A stretch of 64,000 bases of DNA from Chrysoperla carnea (lineage: Eukaryota; Arthropoda; Insecta; Neuroptera; Chrysopidae). The notes below the pieces were generated by a model. The model was not told the origin of the DNA and did no database searches. It worked only from the letters and a program-made list of their open reading frames with translations. The position numbers and the translations under genes were made by a program. How positions within the stretch are numbered: position 1 is the stretch's first letter; each line of letters starts with the position of its first letter. The DNA lies in contig NC_058338.1 of the NCBI RefSeq assembly GCF_905475395.1, positions 42,505,935-42,569,934 on the forward strand, read 5' to 3'. Below are positions 41,501 to 50,258 of the stretch, piece by piece.

Positions 41501-41866
41501 ACTGGAAAAGAATTGCGATTGCATAGTCAAGACGCTGCTGTTTACATTAAATATGGAACAGATCCAGAACAAGAACGTCATCGTATATTAAAACACGCAC
41601 ATAAACGTGCTGTTGAAAGAGCATGGGAAATGGAGAAACAATTAGTAGCAGCAGGGCTTCAAGGTCGTGGAAATTGGACCGAAGAAGAAAAAGAAGAATT
41701 AGTATCACATGGTGACATTGATGGGTATGAAGGCGTGGATATCCACAGTATACATCGATATCCACAGCTTGCTGATGATCCAGGCAATGTTGCATTTCAA
41801 CGTGATACAAAACGTAAAAGAAGGAAAAGTAATGGAAGGAGACCGCGATTACATCGCCATTCGTGA
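26352..41866 (+). CDS. Ten-m: Teneurin-m (Ten-m/Odz), 3' thirteen exons through the stop codon
   Basis: Type II transmembrane adhesion receptor of synapses and axon guidance, acting as a covalent dimer at the cell surface. Thirteen coding exons join in frame: 26352-26528, 28759-29037, 29266-31275, 31578-31855, 31931-32147, 32273-32467, 32557-32766, 32841-33176, 33238-33445, 35287-35680, 35847-36505, 36575-40364 and 41129-41866. All introns are GT-AG and phases match, giving 3163 visible residues. Order: proline-rich cytoplasmic segment (1-125), membrane helix (about 130-150), Ser/Thr-rich linker (153-822), conserved juxta-EGF domain (823-958), eight EGFs (959-1230), Cys-rich/TTR-like and FN-plug regions (to about 1600), NHL propeller (to about 1950), YD/RHS shell (to about 2820) and Tox-GHH/TCAP-like end. 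The TTR-like segment and C-terminus follow insect Ten-m as I remember it rather than Ten-a. The N-terminal exons are not found in the window. The first exon begins in phase 1, so at least one upstream exon exists. Confidence 0.97.
26529..28758 (+). other. Ten-m intron, 2230 bp
   Basis: GT-AG, phase 1. No cassette exon or intact repeat recognised. Confidence 0.8.
28759..29037 (+). CDS. Ten-m: Ten-m exon b: juxtamembrane region and transmembrane helix
   Basis: A 279-bp exon, phase 1 at both ends. It opens with NMPKNSTLDYK, carries the conserved GTPVPVLPVR and SHFPQASRFHFRKG motifs, and ends in a hydrophobic helix CTAIVFIMLSIVLTAALSYI. The basic residues (RKG, TKCTWK) lie just before the helix, so the N-terminus is cytoplasmic (type II), as known for teneurins. 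Confidence 0.95.
29266..31275 (+). CDS. Ten-m: Ten-m exon c: long Ser/Thr-rich extracellular linker with furin-type site
   Basis: This 2010-bp exon encodes 670 residues between the membrane helix and the conserved juxta-EGF domain. It is open from the acceptor TTTCAG at 29265, well before the first in-frame Met, and ends at LILEG before a GTGAGG donor. The sequence is rich in Ser, Thr, Asn, Val and N-glycosylation sequons, with a short Cys cluster (GECTCSCP) near 30885-30902. A basic RKRR motif at 29565-29576 fits the furin consensus RX(K/R)R. This part of Ten-m is poorly conserved between insects, so its length and composition are the lineage-specific part of the protein. The identity rests on flanking exons with matching phase. 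Confidence 0.9.
31578..31855 (+). CDS. Ten-m: Ten-m exon d: conserved juxta-EGF extracellular domain, first part
   Basis: The 278-bp exon restores strong conservation with motifs FPARSFPPDGTTF, PYSYWNMQFYQSE and PRGASIGVYARRNALPTHTQ, all hallmarks of insect Ten-m. It starts in phase 1 and ends in phase 0 before GTAAGC. Confidence 0.96.
31931..32147 (+). CDS. Ten-m: Ten-m exon e: end of juxta-EGF domain and EGF repeat 1
   Basis: A 217-bp exon, phase 0 to phase 1, after a 75-bp intron. It encodes EGHWFLSLYNDDGD-like sequence (here EQGHWFLSLYNDDGD), then EGF1 with all six cysteines (CPNGCSGKGECLMGHCQCNP...C). Confidence 0.95.
32273..32467 (+). CDS. Ten-m: Ten-m exon f: EGF repeats 2 and 3
   Basis: A 195-bp exon, phase 1 at both ends. 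EGF2 (VCPVLCSQRGEYINGECQC) has Tyr where its neighbours have the third cysteine, leaving an unpaired Cys. EGF3 (CEVPDCNGHGHCVNGKCGC) is complete. In the family the odd cysteine of EGF2 takes part in the covalent dimer. Confidence 0.95.
32557..32766 (+). CDS. Ten-m: Ten-m exon g: EGF repeats 4 and 5
   Basis: A 210-bp exon, phase 1 at both ends. EGF4 (DCPHPTCNGHGFCIEGHC) has a full cysteine set. EGF5 (CLPDCSGHGTFDLDTQTCSC) has Phe in place of a cysteine, the second unpaired-Cys repeat typical of teneurins. Confidence 0.95.
32841..33176 (+). CDS. Ten-m: Ten-m exon h: EGF repeats 6, 7 and 8
   Basis: A 336-bp exon, phase 1 at both ends, encoding three further EGF modules (LCDLDCGPHGHC..., CDSRCNEHGQCKNGTC..., CPNGCSGHGQCRANADG...). 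EGF8 has the longer loop expected for the last repeat. It ends in NDGRDNDK, continuing in the next exon as DGLVDCEDPECC. Confidence 0.95.
33238..33445 (+). CDS. Ten-m: Ten-m exon i: Cys-rich segment leading to the TTR-like domain
   Basis: A 208-bp exon, phase 1 to phase 2. It carries DGLVDCEDPECC, SAPKPIDILLRKQPPAITAS and FFERMKFLIDE motifs. It ends inside a Ser codon (AG) in ETFNES, which is completed either by the exon at 35287 or by the micro-exon at 34175. Confidence 0.95.
33446..35286 (+). other. Ten-m intron, 1841 bp, hosting the putative micro-exon
   Basis: GT-AG, phase 2. It is far longer than its neighbours (61-302 bp). The flanking introns that would result from use of the micro-exon are 33446-34174 and 34202-35286. 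Confidence 0.8.
34175..34201 (+). CDS. Ten-m: Putative 27-nt alternative cassette micro-exon of Ten-m
   Basis: Inside the 1841-bp intron, a 27-nt block is bounded by a good acceptor (GCTGCTCTCAG) and a strong donor (GTAAGA). Spliced between 33445 and 35287 it keeps the frame and changes ETFNES-RSAVV to ETFNES-VFWNHFNAS-RSAVV, adding exactly nine residues. Both flanking introns are phase 2, as required. Teneurins are known to use short cassette inserts to tune partner binding. I have a vague memory of a similar insert in insect teneurin isoforms but cannot verify it. There is no transcript evidence here. Confidence 0.72.
35287..35680 (+). CDS. Ten-m: Ten-m exon j: TTR-like domain into FN-plug
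   Basis: A 394-bp exon, phase 2 to phase 0. Motifs RSAVVRGRVVTGLG, FTRDDGWFDLLVNGGGAVTL and PFRPQSHIVYVPWNEVVII match the Ten-m carboxypeptidase-regulatory/TTR-like fold. The TTR-like part of Ten-a, as I remember it, differs here. It ends LTESQ before GTATGT. Confidence 0.95.
35847..36505 (+). CDS. Ten-m: Ten-m exon k: FN-plug and start of NHL propeller
   Basis: A 659-bp exon, phase 0 to phase 2. It contains SLQIPGTGLNLVYQSSRAAG, RITIEGILFKKVFEADP and FTYAWNRLNVYRQRVYGVTT. These are followed by the first NHL blade (APVALATAPDGSIFVGDFN). In the teneurin fold the plug closes one end of the YD barrel. Confidence 0.96.
36575..40364 (+). CDS. Ten-m: Ten-m exon l: NHL propeller and YD/RHS barrel
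   Basis: This single 3790-bp exon is the core of the extracellular region. NHL blades run to about 37440 (AYPKGVAVSADNVLYFADG, MPQSIAFGPNGNLYVAESDS). They are followed by about 2.6 kb of YD repeats (for example YVYNYDEFGRLTTAVTPTG and YHYDERGRMVAWNDDKGN). The RHS-core terminus YDPIVGQWMTPTWE lies near 40060-40100, and this motif ends the spiral shell in teneurins and bacterial RHS proteins. It ends at IIDK before GTAAAT. There are no internal stops or frameshifts. Confidence 0.98.
40979..41030. repeat. 26-bp tandem duplication in a Ten-m intron
   Basis: Two copies of CCGGAGCCT(A/C)GATACCTTG plus TTTAT, at 40979-41004 and 41005-41030. Confidence 0.9.
41129..41866 (+). CDS. Ten-m: Ten-m last exon: Tox-GHH/TCAP-like C-terminus and stop
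   Basis: The 738-bp terminal exon follows a 764-bp intron and ends at TGA (41864-41866). It carries FVPKPILKMEPKTRNLLPR, GRALVSVVEGVNSVVQDV and EQERHRILKHAHKRAVERAW, matching the Tox-GHH-type module at teneurin C-termini. The end (YPQLADDPGNVAFQRDTKRK...) aligns with the part processed as TCAP in vertebrates. It finishes in a very basic tail with KRKRR, a possible proprotein-convertase or nucleic-acid-binding motif. This is descended from a bacterial RHS toxin fold but is a host receptor domain. Confidence 0.96.
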   Translation, partial: VNEKFADTGFVPKPILKMEPKTRNLLPRVAYRRSVFGEGVLISRVGGRALVSVVEGVNSVVQDVVTSVFNNSFFLELHFSIHDQDVFYFVKDNALKIRDDYEELQRIAGLFNVSKHETSEHGTGTGKELRLHSQDAAVYIKYGTDPEQERHRILKHAHKRAVERAWEMEKQLVAAGLQGRGNWTEEEKEELVSHGDIDGYEGVDIHSIHRYPQLADDPGNVAFQRDTKRKRRKSNGRRPRLHRHS

Positions 41867-41875
41867 TTTTTACAT

Positions 41876-41881
41876 AATAAA
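41876..41881 (+). terminator. First AATAAA polyadenylation signal after Ten-m
   Basis: AATAAA occurs 10 bases after the Ten-m stop. Being so close to the stop, it would give a very short 3' UTR. Many further AATAAA/ATTAAA copies lie between 43240 and 43830, so the site actually used is unclear. Confidence 0.35.
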
Positions 41882-44100
41882 CACACATTTGTGAATTAGT
41901 TTGTGCCATTAACACAATAATTATTATAACTAGTCGAACAGTTTATTGCATTAATACTTCAATAGTGATATTTTTAAGTATGCATTTTTATAAATGAACT
42001 TGTGATGAGTGTAATTTCTTTAAAAAAAAACAAAGTGTGAGTATTAAAGTGTCCAATCTTAAATAGTTTATTCTATTTCACGTAATAATTACACAAAATA
42101 GTAGAGATACATATATTTTGGTGTGACAGCAATCAAATCTTAGGGCCTATCTTTAAAGACATATTTGAAATAGTTTTTCGATTCAAATATGAAGCATACT
42201 ATTTTTTATTCCTTGTATTAAACAGGGTGGTACATTTGAACTTTACATGAAATGATGTACATGATACGTTTTTATCATGAAAGTACAGTGCTTCAACGTT
42301 TTCTACGTATTATTTTCTATGCTATGTATAGTCTAACACATTGAGAGATTCACAGGTATACAGGGTGTTTTTGTTTCAATCGACAAAAGTAAATAACTTA
42401 AAAAACAAGCTTTATCACGGAAAATATTTTTAACAAAATCTGTTTGATTCAAAAGAAAACTTCTAAGGGTGAGCTAGAATTTAGCCATGGTCTTCAGGAT
42501 CATTTTATTGTTGAAAAAATATTTTTAAATCCTAATTCTTAATTAATTAGGATTGGTTAAGAACAACACACGGAGGAAACGAAGTTTAGTACGATTAAAC
42601 GTATAATAAAAAATCGAAACTTCCTAACTTTAAGTGAAATTTCGCATGCAGGTTCTGCTGAATGTATTTGGTTTATGAAAGTTTTCCAACAAAAACAGGA
42701 AAGGAACAACTTTTTAACGTGGATGATTCTTATCTTATCAGTTTTATCAGCATGAACCTAAATTAACTTTTAAATGACCCTGAAGAATAGAGTTAGATTG
42801 TAAGTCACTATGAGATGTTTGGTTTGATAATATTTATTTTTCCAGTTATTTACTTGTAGGAAGATAAAAAAAGAGCTCCCTGTATAAATTAAATCAACGG
42901 ATACGTAATAATCAAAGACTAATTGTGTTTTGATACTGTGGCGAATGATAGTTAAAATGTTAGAAATAATATCTAACTTTTAATTTTTTTTTTTATAATA
43001 CTCGACCAATATTTAGGTCAAATAAATGATGACGTGAAGAAAATTTCAAGCTTTTTTAATTTACACAATTTTTATGAAAATCTAGTTGAAAAACGTTTAC
43101 GCATGATTATAAACATACTATTTAATGTGAATGTTTAAAAATTAGTGCTAGTTGTGAATGAAAAAAAAACTTATTGAATGATTCCGATAGCTTTGCAATC
43201 ATTTTTTACTGTGTTTCTCTAGTGCTTAAATTATGCATATCATAACAATAAATTATTTTTTAAATAAATAGAATAAATATTAATCTTTATTTCTGTTATA
43301 TCAAATAATACGTTTTACGCAGTATGTTTGTTGCATTAACGTATTAACTATAAATAGATATTTTAATAAAAATAATTACTTGTAAATAAAAGGTAATATA
43401 TTGGAAAGCTTTTTTATAATCAATGCAGACGCAGTAAAATTGTATTATAGTTCGTCAAGTTTTTTGATATATGAGATCACTTTTTTAAATATAATATTTC
43501 CCCTCATATTCTGAACTGTTTAAAACTTCATATCAATACACTTTCATACGTAATGTGTGTTCAGTTTATGAGAAATCAATCTATAACTTTTTTTTAAATA
43601 CCTATTTTCAAAAATTGTATTTATATTTTTATATATAAATGTATTTTATAAAATTTTGTCTCAAAATTCAATTAATAAAATGCTCTATGCATGTTTAATT
43701 AAAATCAATTACAATTAAATGTAAAATAAATAAAATCCCGTACAAGATAAATGTTTTAGAACCAGATTTAAAGAAAAAGTTCTTAATATCAAAATAAATA
43801 AAAAATCGGGAACAAATCTCATATATCAAAAATAATAAAGAAAAAAAAATAAAAAATTTATTTTATTAGTATATAATATAAATAAAATATATATATTCTA
43901 TATTTTACGTTTTTTGTATAACGTGTTTACGTTATAAAAATATGCGTGAGAATAGACTATCATCAAAACATAAATTAAACAAAAATGTATAATGAATAGT
44001 AGGTTCAATAATGACTGGTAGAATTAAAAAAAAAAAAGTAATAAAAAATATTGATAAAACTCATTTAAAAAAAAAAAAAAGTAAATAAACAATTAGTGTT
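41882..44100 (+). other. Probable Ten-m 3' UTR and flank, AT-rich
   Basis: No coding potential is visible. The segment is AT-rich, and from 43240 to 43900 it holds repeated AATAAA hexamers and A-runs, compatible with a long 3' UTR with several ends. A foldback element at 42357-42886 interrupts it. RNA evidence would be needed to set the transcript end. Confidence 0.4.
42357..42886. mobile_element. Foldback MITE, arms about 150 bp, in the Ten-m 3' flank
   Basis: Ends TATACAGGGTG and CTCCCTGTATA are inverted. The arms continue with AAGTAAATAACTT matched near 42845-42860, and GTCTTCAGGATCATTT matched by AAATGACCCTGAAGAA at about 42772-42788. Confidence 0.75.
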
Positions 44101-46360
44101 CCGTATACATCATAAAACGAGTAATGGATAGAGAATATAAAATTTCATTCCATTTTGAATAATTTACCATAAAACATCATGTTACGAAGTATAATAAACT
44201 AACTTAAAATTTTATACTCAAGATAAATCATCAATACTCGGAATTTAAGCATCAGTGAGAAAAATAAAAATCATATAAAATTATAACGCTTTCATTTTGA
44301 TTTACCAATGATCTAGTTCCAAAACTATTTCTTTTATATTTGTAACTTCTCAAATAAATATCTGCACGCAATATTAAAGTCTAACGTTTTAATTAATATT
44401 TTATAATTGGAAGTATGGAAGAAATATGATTATTTGCTGAATAGATTCTTAACCTAAAAACTATTCAAAATTTAAACAAATCTCCGTAATCGCTAAAATT
44501 ATTAGCAATAATGGGAAATTACTGACTAATAAGGGCTTAGTAATCGCTGACTAAATTTCTGTGCAACCTTCATTACAAATTGTGGTAAAGTATAGGAATA
44601 ATTTTGACAATTTACAATAACGTTTGATACGTTCCGCAGAAACGTATAAACGATAAACTCTTATATGATCCGATAACCAATCCAATTAAGGACTTTACTG
44701 TGCCATTTTGAATGAAACTTTTACTGTTACTTTTCAAATAATTCCAAGCAGGAAGTCAATCATTTAAATTTTAAATTCCAAAACGAAAATGCTCATTAGA
44801 GAGTAAATTCAACTTTTGATTTTATAATATTTTTTCATTCAATAATTATGTTACTCGATCTTGCTATTGACGACTGACTGTTTTGCTTATGACACCTGGT
44901 GTTTAAAAAAGAAAATAATTTTGGAGTGCAATACTCAACAATTTATTTATTGTACAATATTTATATTATGTGACGAAAAAAATTATTTTGACTAAATACA
45001 TTTTTAGTTTTTAATTAAGGAAGTAAGCAAAGTTCTGTGTAAAACTCACTACTGTTACGATTTTTAAAGTTTTTTTGAATTGTAATCGAGCCAGTTTGAT
45101 TAAATATTGCACTTTAAGTGAACGTAAATTAACATAAAAGCAAAATCAAACGTAAATAACAAGTAAGTATAAATTCCACACAATGGCAAGTCATATTTTT
45201 GAAACTCCCCCTCAAATAATTTGTCGATATATTTTATTGTTCATAGTTCATAATGGAATGAAATTAAAACTGTGTGATTTATTTTGTAAATACCTATTTG
45301 ATATTAATAATTATTCTTAATTTATCAATTTTAGTCCACACTACTTCTTATTACCTTGGTGCTTATGAATTATGATTCTTATACAGATTCAGAAAATCCT
45401 CTCTTTAGATGCGCGCGCGCAGTATGTACTATATTACTACAGGCATGTTCATTAATCATTAGAATAGCAAGTACTGACCTCTGTCTACGTAACGTACATA
45501 CTACAAAAACTTATATCCACTTATTAAAACATACATACATACATGCATACATACATTCTACCACTTATTCTCCAAATATTCTAATAGTGTTCTAAATACA
45601 AAACATATTTATTATTAGAAAAATGTAATATTTGTAAAACTTATTTAAAATAACCCGCCGTTAAAAGAAACATGAAAAAGCAAATCAAATTTTTTAAAAA
45701 ATAATCTCTTTCAATAGCTCACTTGATATTTTTAGAAAAGAGTATGATGTAGGGTACAGCTGTTGTAATGATACATGGACAAAATATAGAATGAAATATT
45801 TGATTTTGAACAGATTTTAATAATTTGGCTTCTAATTTTTAAACCATGTTAAATTTTTACACCTTAGATTATTTACACCAATTTAGATTCATACGTATTT
45901 GAAGCCAATATCATTATTCCAAATCAATCAAGAAATTTTTACAAAAAACCAATTTTATTACACTTCAGTTTGCAGAAACAAAGTAAGAACTTGACTAAAG
46001 TTTTAAAAAAGATGAAAATAAATGTTTTTTAATATTATTTGTAAAATTGTAACATTTATCGAAATAGAATTAAACAAAAGTTGTAGGCATTTAAAAGTCC
46101 CACAGAATACCAACAATTGAATTTACAGTCGATTATTCAATTTTTTAGTAGAATGAAAATTCAAAACTTACAAAAACCAGAAAAAATAACATTTTTTTAA
46201 CTCGCAATAACAAAATTCCAATAATTTAAAGATTTTCAGTTTTAGGGATTTTAAGAGACCAATTTGAAAAACCTATGGAGAATTTAAATTTTTAGTTAAG
46301 AGTATCACCTTAGACTTTCGAAAGAAATCGGTCAAACTTTTGTTAGTTAGGGAGGATACT

Positions 46361-46642
46361 TTTTAATAAACAGCGCCGTTCTACTGGCGGCCTTAAATCA
46401 AATGACTTAGGTCAATAACGTTTAACTACTGTCTCATAATTTAAATTTAGTTCCATTTTCTATCACTTGGCGCCGAAACAACACACCTTCAATGGCGTCG
46501 GCAATATTTGAAATTACTTAAATAAACAATTTCTAATATCAGATATTTAATCTTTTTTGTAAAATGGTCACCCTATTATATAATTGGTCTAAGGTCAGGA
46601 TATCATTCAGGTCGCTAGTTGAACGGCGCCGTTTAGTAAAAA
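46361..46642. mobile_element. MITE-like element with GC-rich inverted ends
   Basis: Left end TTTTAATAAACAGCGCCGTT and right end AACGGCGCCGTTTAGTAAAA are inverted copies for about 33 bp, continuing in CTGGCGGCC/GGTCGCTAG. Confidence 0.65.
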
Positions 46643-46852
46643 AGCTAGGCTGTTAATTGAACGGATAATTAAGCTAGTTGGTTGCGAAATACACACTAGC
46701 TACTTGGATAAAACATAAGTAGGTATTTTATTATAGAATTTTCTAGTTTCACAATTATTAAATTTAATCCTACCAACTTTAATATTGTTATGTTACCAGA
46801 GTTTATAAATTTGTTAACACATGTGTTGTTTCTGTTGTATTTTATCTATGTT

Positions 46853-46930
46853 GGCCGTGTTGGCACAATGGATACTTACCTATCTTATGCTAACTTAGTA
46901 GAATAGACCTGTTCATTTTAAAATCATGAT
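46853..46930 (+). mobile_element. Possible SINE head (tRNA-like box A)
   Basis: TGGCACAATGG at about 46861-46871 fits the box A consensus TRGYNNARNNG. The expected box B is only weakly seen (CTGTTCATTTT). Weak case. Confidence 0.2.
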
Positions 46931-47648
46931 CACTTTTGTTTCGGACTAAATAATTTATAACCAATGTGATAAAATGAATAAAAAATATCTTCAATATAAG
47001 TCCAACTTATTGCTGTCAGTCTGGAAAAATAAATTCTGCACTTGCGCTTATGACATGCGATGAAAAGGCCTACACAATTTATGTACTTAGAATTAAAATT
47101 AGTTTTATGCTAGAAGTTGGTTCTTGGGCATTGAACTTTGCACAAACTTCACGAATGATAGTTGAATGCAATTATAAATTTATCTTAAAAAGTTTTTCTC
47201 ACATTTTTCCATCATTGTTGCTATGTTTTGCGAATTCCTCTTCTTTTAACACTTTCATCGTAGTGCTGGATGTTTTTTTAAGCGGAATGAACTTTTCAAA
47301 CTGCCCAAAAAGTATAACAGCTGTTAATTTTATACTTACAAATTGCGCACAATTTAAAATGAAAACTCTTATCGGAACAATTTTCATTTAACGACGGCTT
47401 TCATTGTAAAAACTTTTCTTACTTTGTTTTTCAAACGAGAAAGCATCTTTATGATTTGAGTCAATTCATGCTAGTTAGATGAATATATATTTGAAAGAGA
47501 AATTTTTTCAACTGACGTCCCATAAAAAATTATTGAAAAATTCAAATTACGAATTAAGTGATCAGATTTTCATACAGAAGGCAAAATAAATACCCAAACT
47601 TCTAAAGCTGTACAAAAACCACAAAAAAAAGATTGCGGTCGTGGGACC

Positions 47649-47765
47649 CCCTTTAGGAACGAAGTTCCTTTACATCCAGAACTAGTTATGCATACACATA
47701 GGCATAACTAGTTTTGGATGTAAATGGTCTTGGCAAGCCAGATTAAGGACCTTCGTTCCAATTTA
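47649..47765. repeat. Nested hairpin
   Basis: The inner stem 47669-47691 pairs with 47702-47724 with one G-U mismatch over 23 bp (core AACTAGTTATGC/GCATAACTAGTT). An outer arm GGAACGAAG near 47656 pairs with CTTCGTTCC near 47752. There is no coding frame. Confidence 0.75.
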
Positions 47766-49884
47766 GAAACTTCGTTCAAAAAAAAAAAAAACTAACGAAC
47801 AAAGAGCGGATTGACATTGCTTTAACAGAAGTACACATAGAAACACGTCTACACTCTCTCTTATTCAGTCTCATTTTAGTTTGAACGACTTATAGACTCA
47901 CTTAAAAATCTGTTCAAATGCAATATAACATTTTATATATAAATCAATTATTATTATTATTATTAATTATTATTATTAGTAATAAACTATCAATTCTCAT
48001 TAATTAATTCAAAATAAATTATATCTCTCTTGTATAATTTTTATACAACTCTTGTTATACGGTAGGGAATGTTCAGGTGATATGAAAAATGAGAATGTCA
48101 GTGAGAAAACAAAATTATTATTATTTTATGTTGATTTTATTTTTAAATACCTCACTGAAATACGGCAAGTGATATTTTTGCAACAAGTGACTAAACAAAG
48201 AAAGCAATACTTTGTAACTTATATACGTCTTAATAATAAAAAAAATATAAATAAATAAATTTAAACTAATCATCATGTGCAATTGTTGCGTAGGGCTTTT
48301 GTTGCCCAGGCCTGATACTGAGCCAAAACTCAAATGGTCTGCATTAAATATAAAGTTAATTTTTGTAAATGTATATAAATTAATTGTGAATATATTGTCT
48401 TCTTTTATTATGTATATTGTGTTTTACTATTTTTCCTTCACATCCAAAAAAATCATATTAGCAACTTAAATGATCCATGTATATTTGATAATTAGTTACC
48501 GCAAAACATATCCGGTTACTAAATATGGGGCACCGCATTGTGAGTTTTTGTGTAAGGCACTTTCTCATAATAGAGAAGTTGCATTATTATTATTATTATT
48601 ATTTTTTTTTTTTTTGCCACAAATTCATATATAAATGAAATAATATAATTAATCTAAAGTATATTTAAGTAATTTTTTTAATTAATAATTTCATTTTCAC
48701 ATTATTTATATGAATAGGTCTTATTTCGATAATGCAAAGGCTTAAGAAACTAATAAACCCTTGTCTTATAAAATTTTCCATCACTAGATTGAGATGTTGG
48801 TGTAAAGGTGCGTTTAGCTTAACCATTTATGTTACCTATATTCCTATGCACGCGCATAACGTACAAAGTAGAAGAACGAACATAGGGCGTTGGCAATATA
48901 GTAGTATTACATAATAATTTATATATATATGGTCTTTTTCAGCCCAACAGTAGGTCCGTCAAGCAACACCCCTTTTAACCAAATTTATCTCAACAAATTT
49001 TGTGTTTTCCATTTTGTGTTTTTTTGTGTATTTATAATTATTATATTTTTAAAGGCCTTATCATCGATTTGCTTTTGTTTCGAACAGTTGCCAAAACAAC
49101 TATTCAACTAAAGAAAATCTAATATATTTTATATTTATCAAACTGCACTTTTTGACAAAAATAGAGGATATGTGAAATATATCTTTACTTGATTGACAAC
49201 TGTCCGAAACAAAAAAGAATCATTTTTTAAATGAAAAGTCCTTATTAGCAGAGAACATATCAATATATTTTGTGTTGAGTCACAAAAAGTTATATTGTAT
49301 GTACAAACGTAATGCATTTATAGCAAGCGTTAAAAAAAAATAAGCAATCGGCACATTTCCATGTATACGAGTGGCTTGACGAAGGTATCACAACCCGTGA
49401 AATAATGGATCTCCAATTGTCTGCAGGAAATCGATGATGATGTGAGTTTATTATAATTTTATTAGAAAAATGTTGATTAATAAGTTGAATTTCGTTTGGA
49501 TATTATTCGACCACTTAATTATTATATTGGGGTGTAGGTAGCTATGTTATAAGCAAGCAAGACATTAATTTTCCAAAATTTGAAGAAAAAAATGTTAGCA
49601 CCGGTACATAACTTTTCCACATTGTATTTTCAATTTGATTGACAGGAGGATGTACGGAATAACAAAACCTAACGAGGTATCTTGACGAACTTCCATTTTA
49701 TTTCGCCTTACTTAGTCAAAAATAATGTTGTCGTAAATCTGCCTAGATATTTTTTAATACAGTATGTATGGTCGGTCTATATGTAGTATAAGTCTATGCT
49801 CTAAACACCACTAGTGAGAACAATTTGGTAAATTTTTGCACGAATACCGATAACAATGATTTCTAATTCAAACATTATAACATC

Positions 49885-50140
49885 CATGAAGGTTATAAAG
49901 AAGGAGAACGATCGCAATAGAAAATATTGTCTAATTTAGCGCACCTGTCCCTGAAAATTTGTAGAATTTATAGTTCATTTTCAGCCACCAGCCGCGCTGT
50001 CGTCGGTAAGTAGTATATTAGCGCACAACAGCCCGCATTTAATGATACAACTTAGCGATCCCAGCGCCTCACTTATTTTTTCAAAATATTGGGGACAATA
50101 TTTTCTATTGCGATCGTTCTCCTTCTTTATAACCTTCATG
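49885..50140. mobile_element. 256-bp MITE with perfect 8-bp target-site duplication
   Basis: Begins CATGAAGGTTATAAAGAAGG and ends with the exact reverse complement, the stem extending about 47 bp (through GAGAACGATCGCAATAG and AAAATATTGTC). ATAACATC stands directly on both sides (49877-49884 and 50141-50148). The 8-bp duplication points to the hAT or P superfamily. The CATGA start resembles P-type ends more than the usual CAGGG of hAT (inference). The interior is relatively GC-rich and non-coding. It lies 118 bp before the MOCS3 start codon. Confidence 0.92.
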
Positions 50141-50258
50141 ATAACATCAATAAAAGATAAACAGAGTTAACCTCGAAACTTCAAAACAGAGAAGCTTGTT
50201 TCAAAATTTTAATTTTCATTACGATATTTGTGTTTACTTTAAACATCAATTTGTTATA

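Larger units (their letters stand above)
44101..49876. other. Intergenic DNA between Ten-m and MOCS3
   Basis: No gene is supported. It includes the elements at 46361-46642 and 47649-47765, a CATA-rich run at 45528-45556 and ATT/T-runs near 47946-47965 and 48586-48616. The 113-codon frame at 47050-47391 has no recognisable product. Confidence 0.5.

Noticed and set aside
47050..47391. 113-codon frame as a gene
   Set aside because: No recognisable product; a minus-strand frame overlaps equally well. Likely chance.
50196..50258. Upstream in-frame ATG as the MOCS3 start
   Set aside because: The extra residues are not like the family N-terminus, whereas the ATG at 50259 starts the expected coiled-coil segment.
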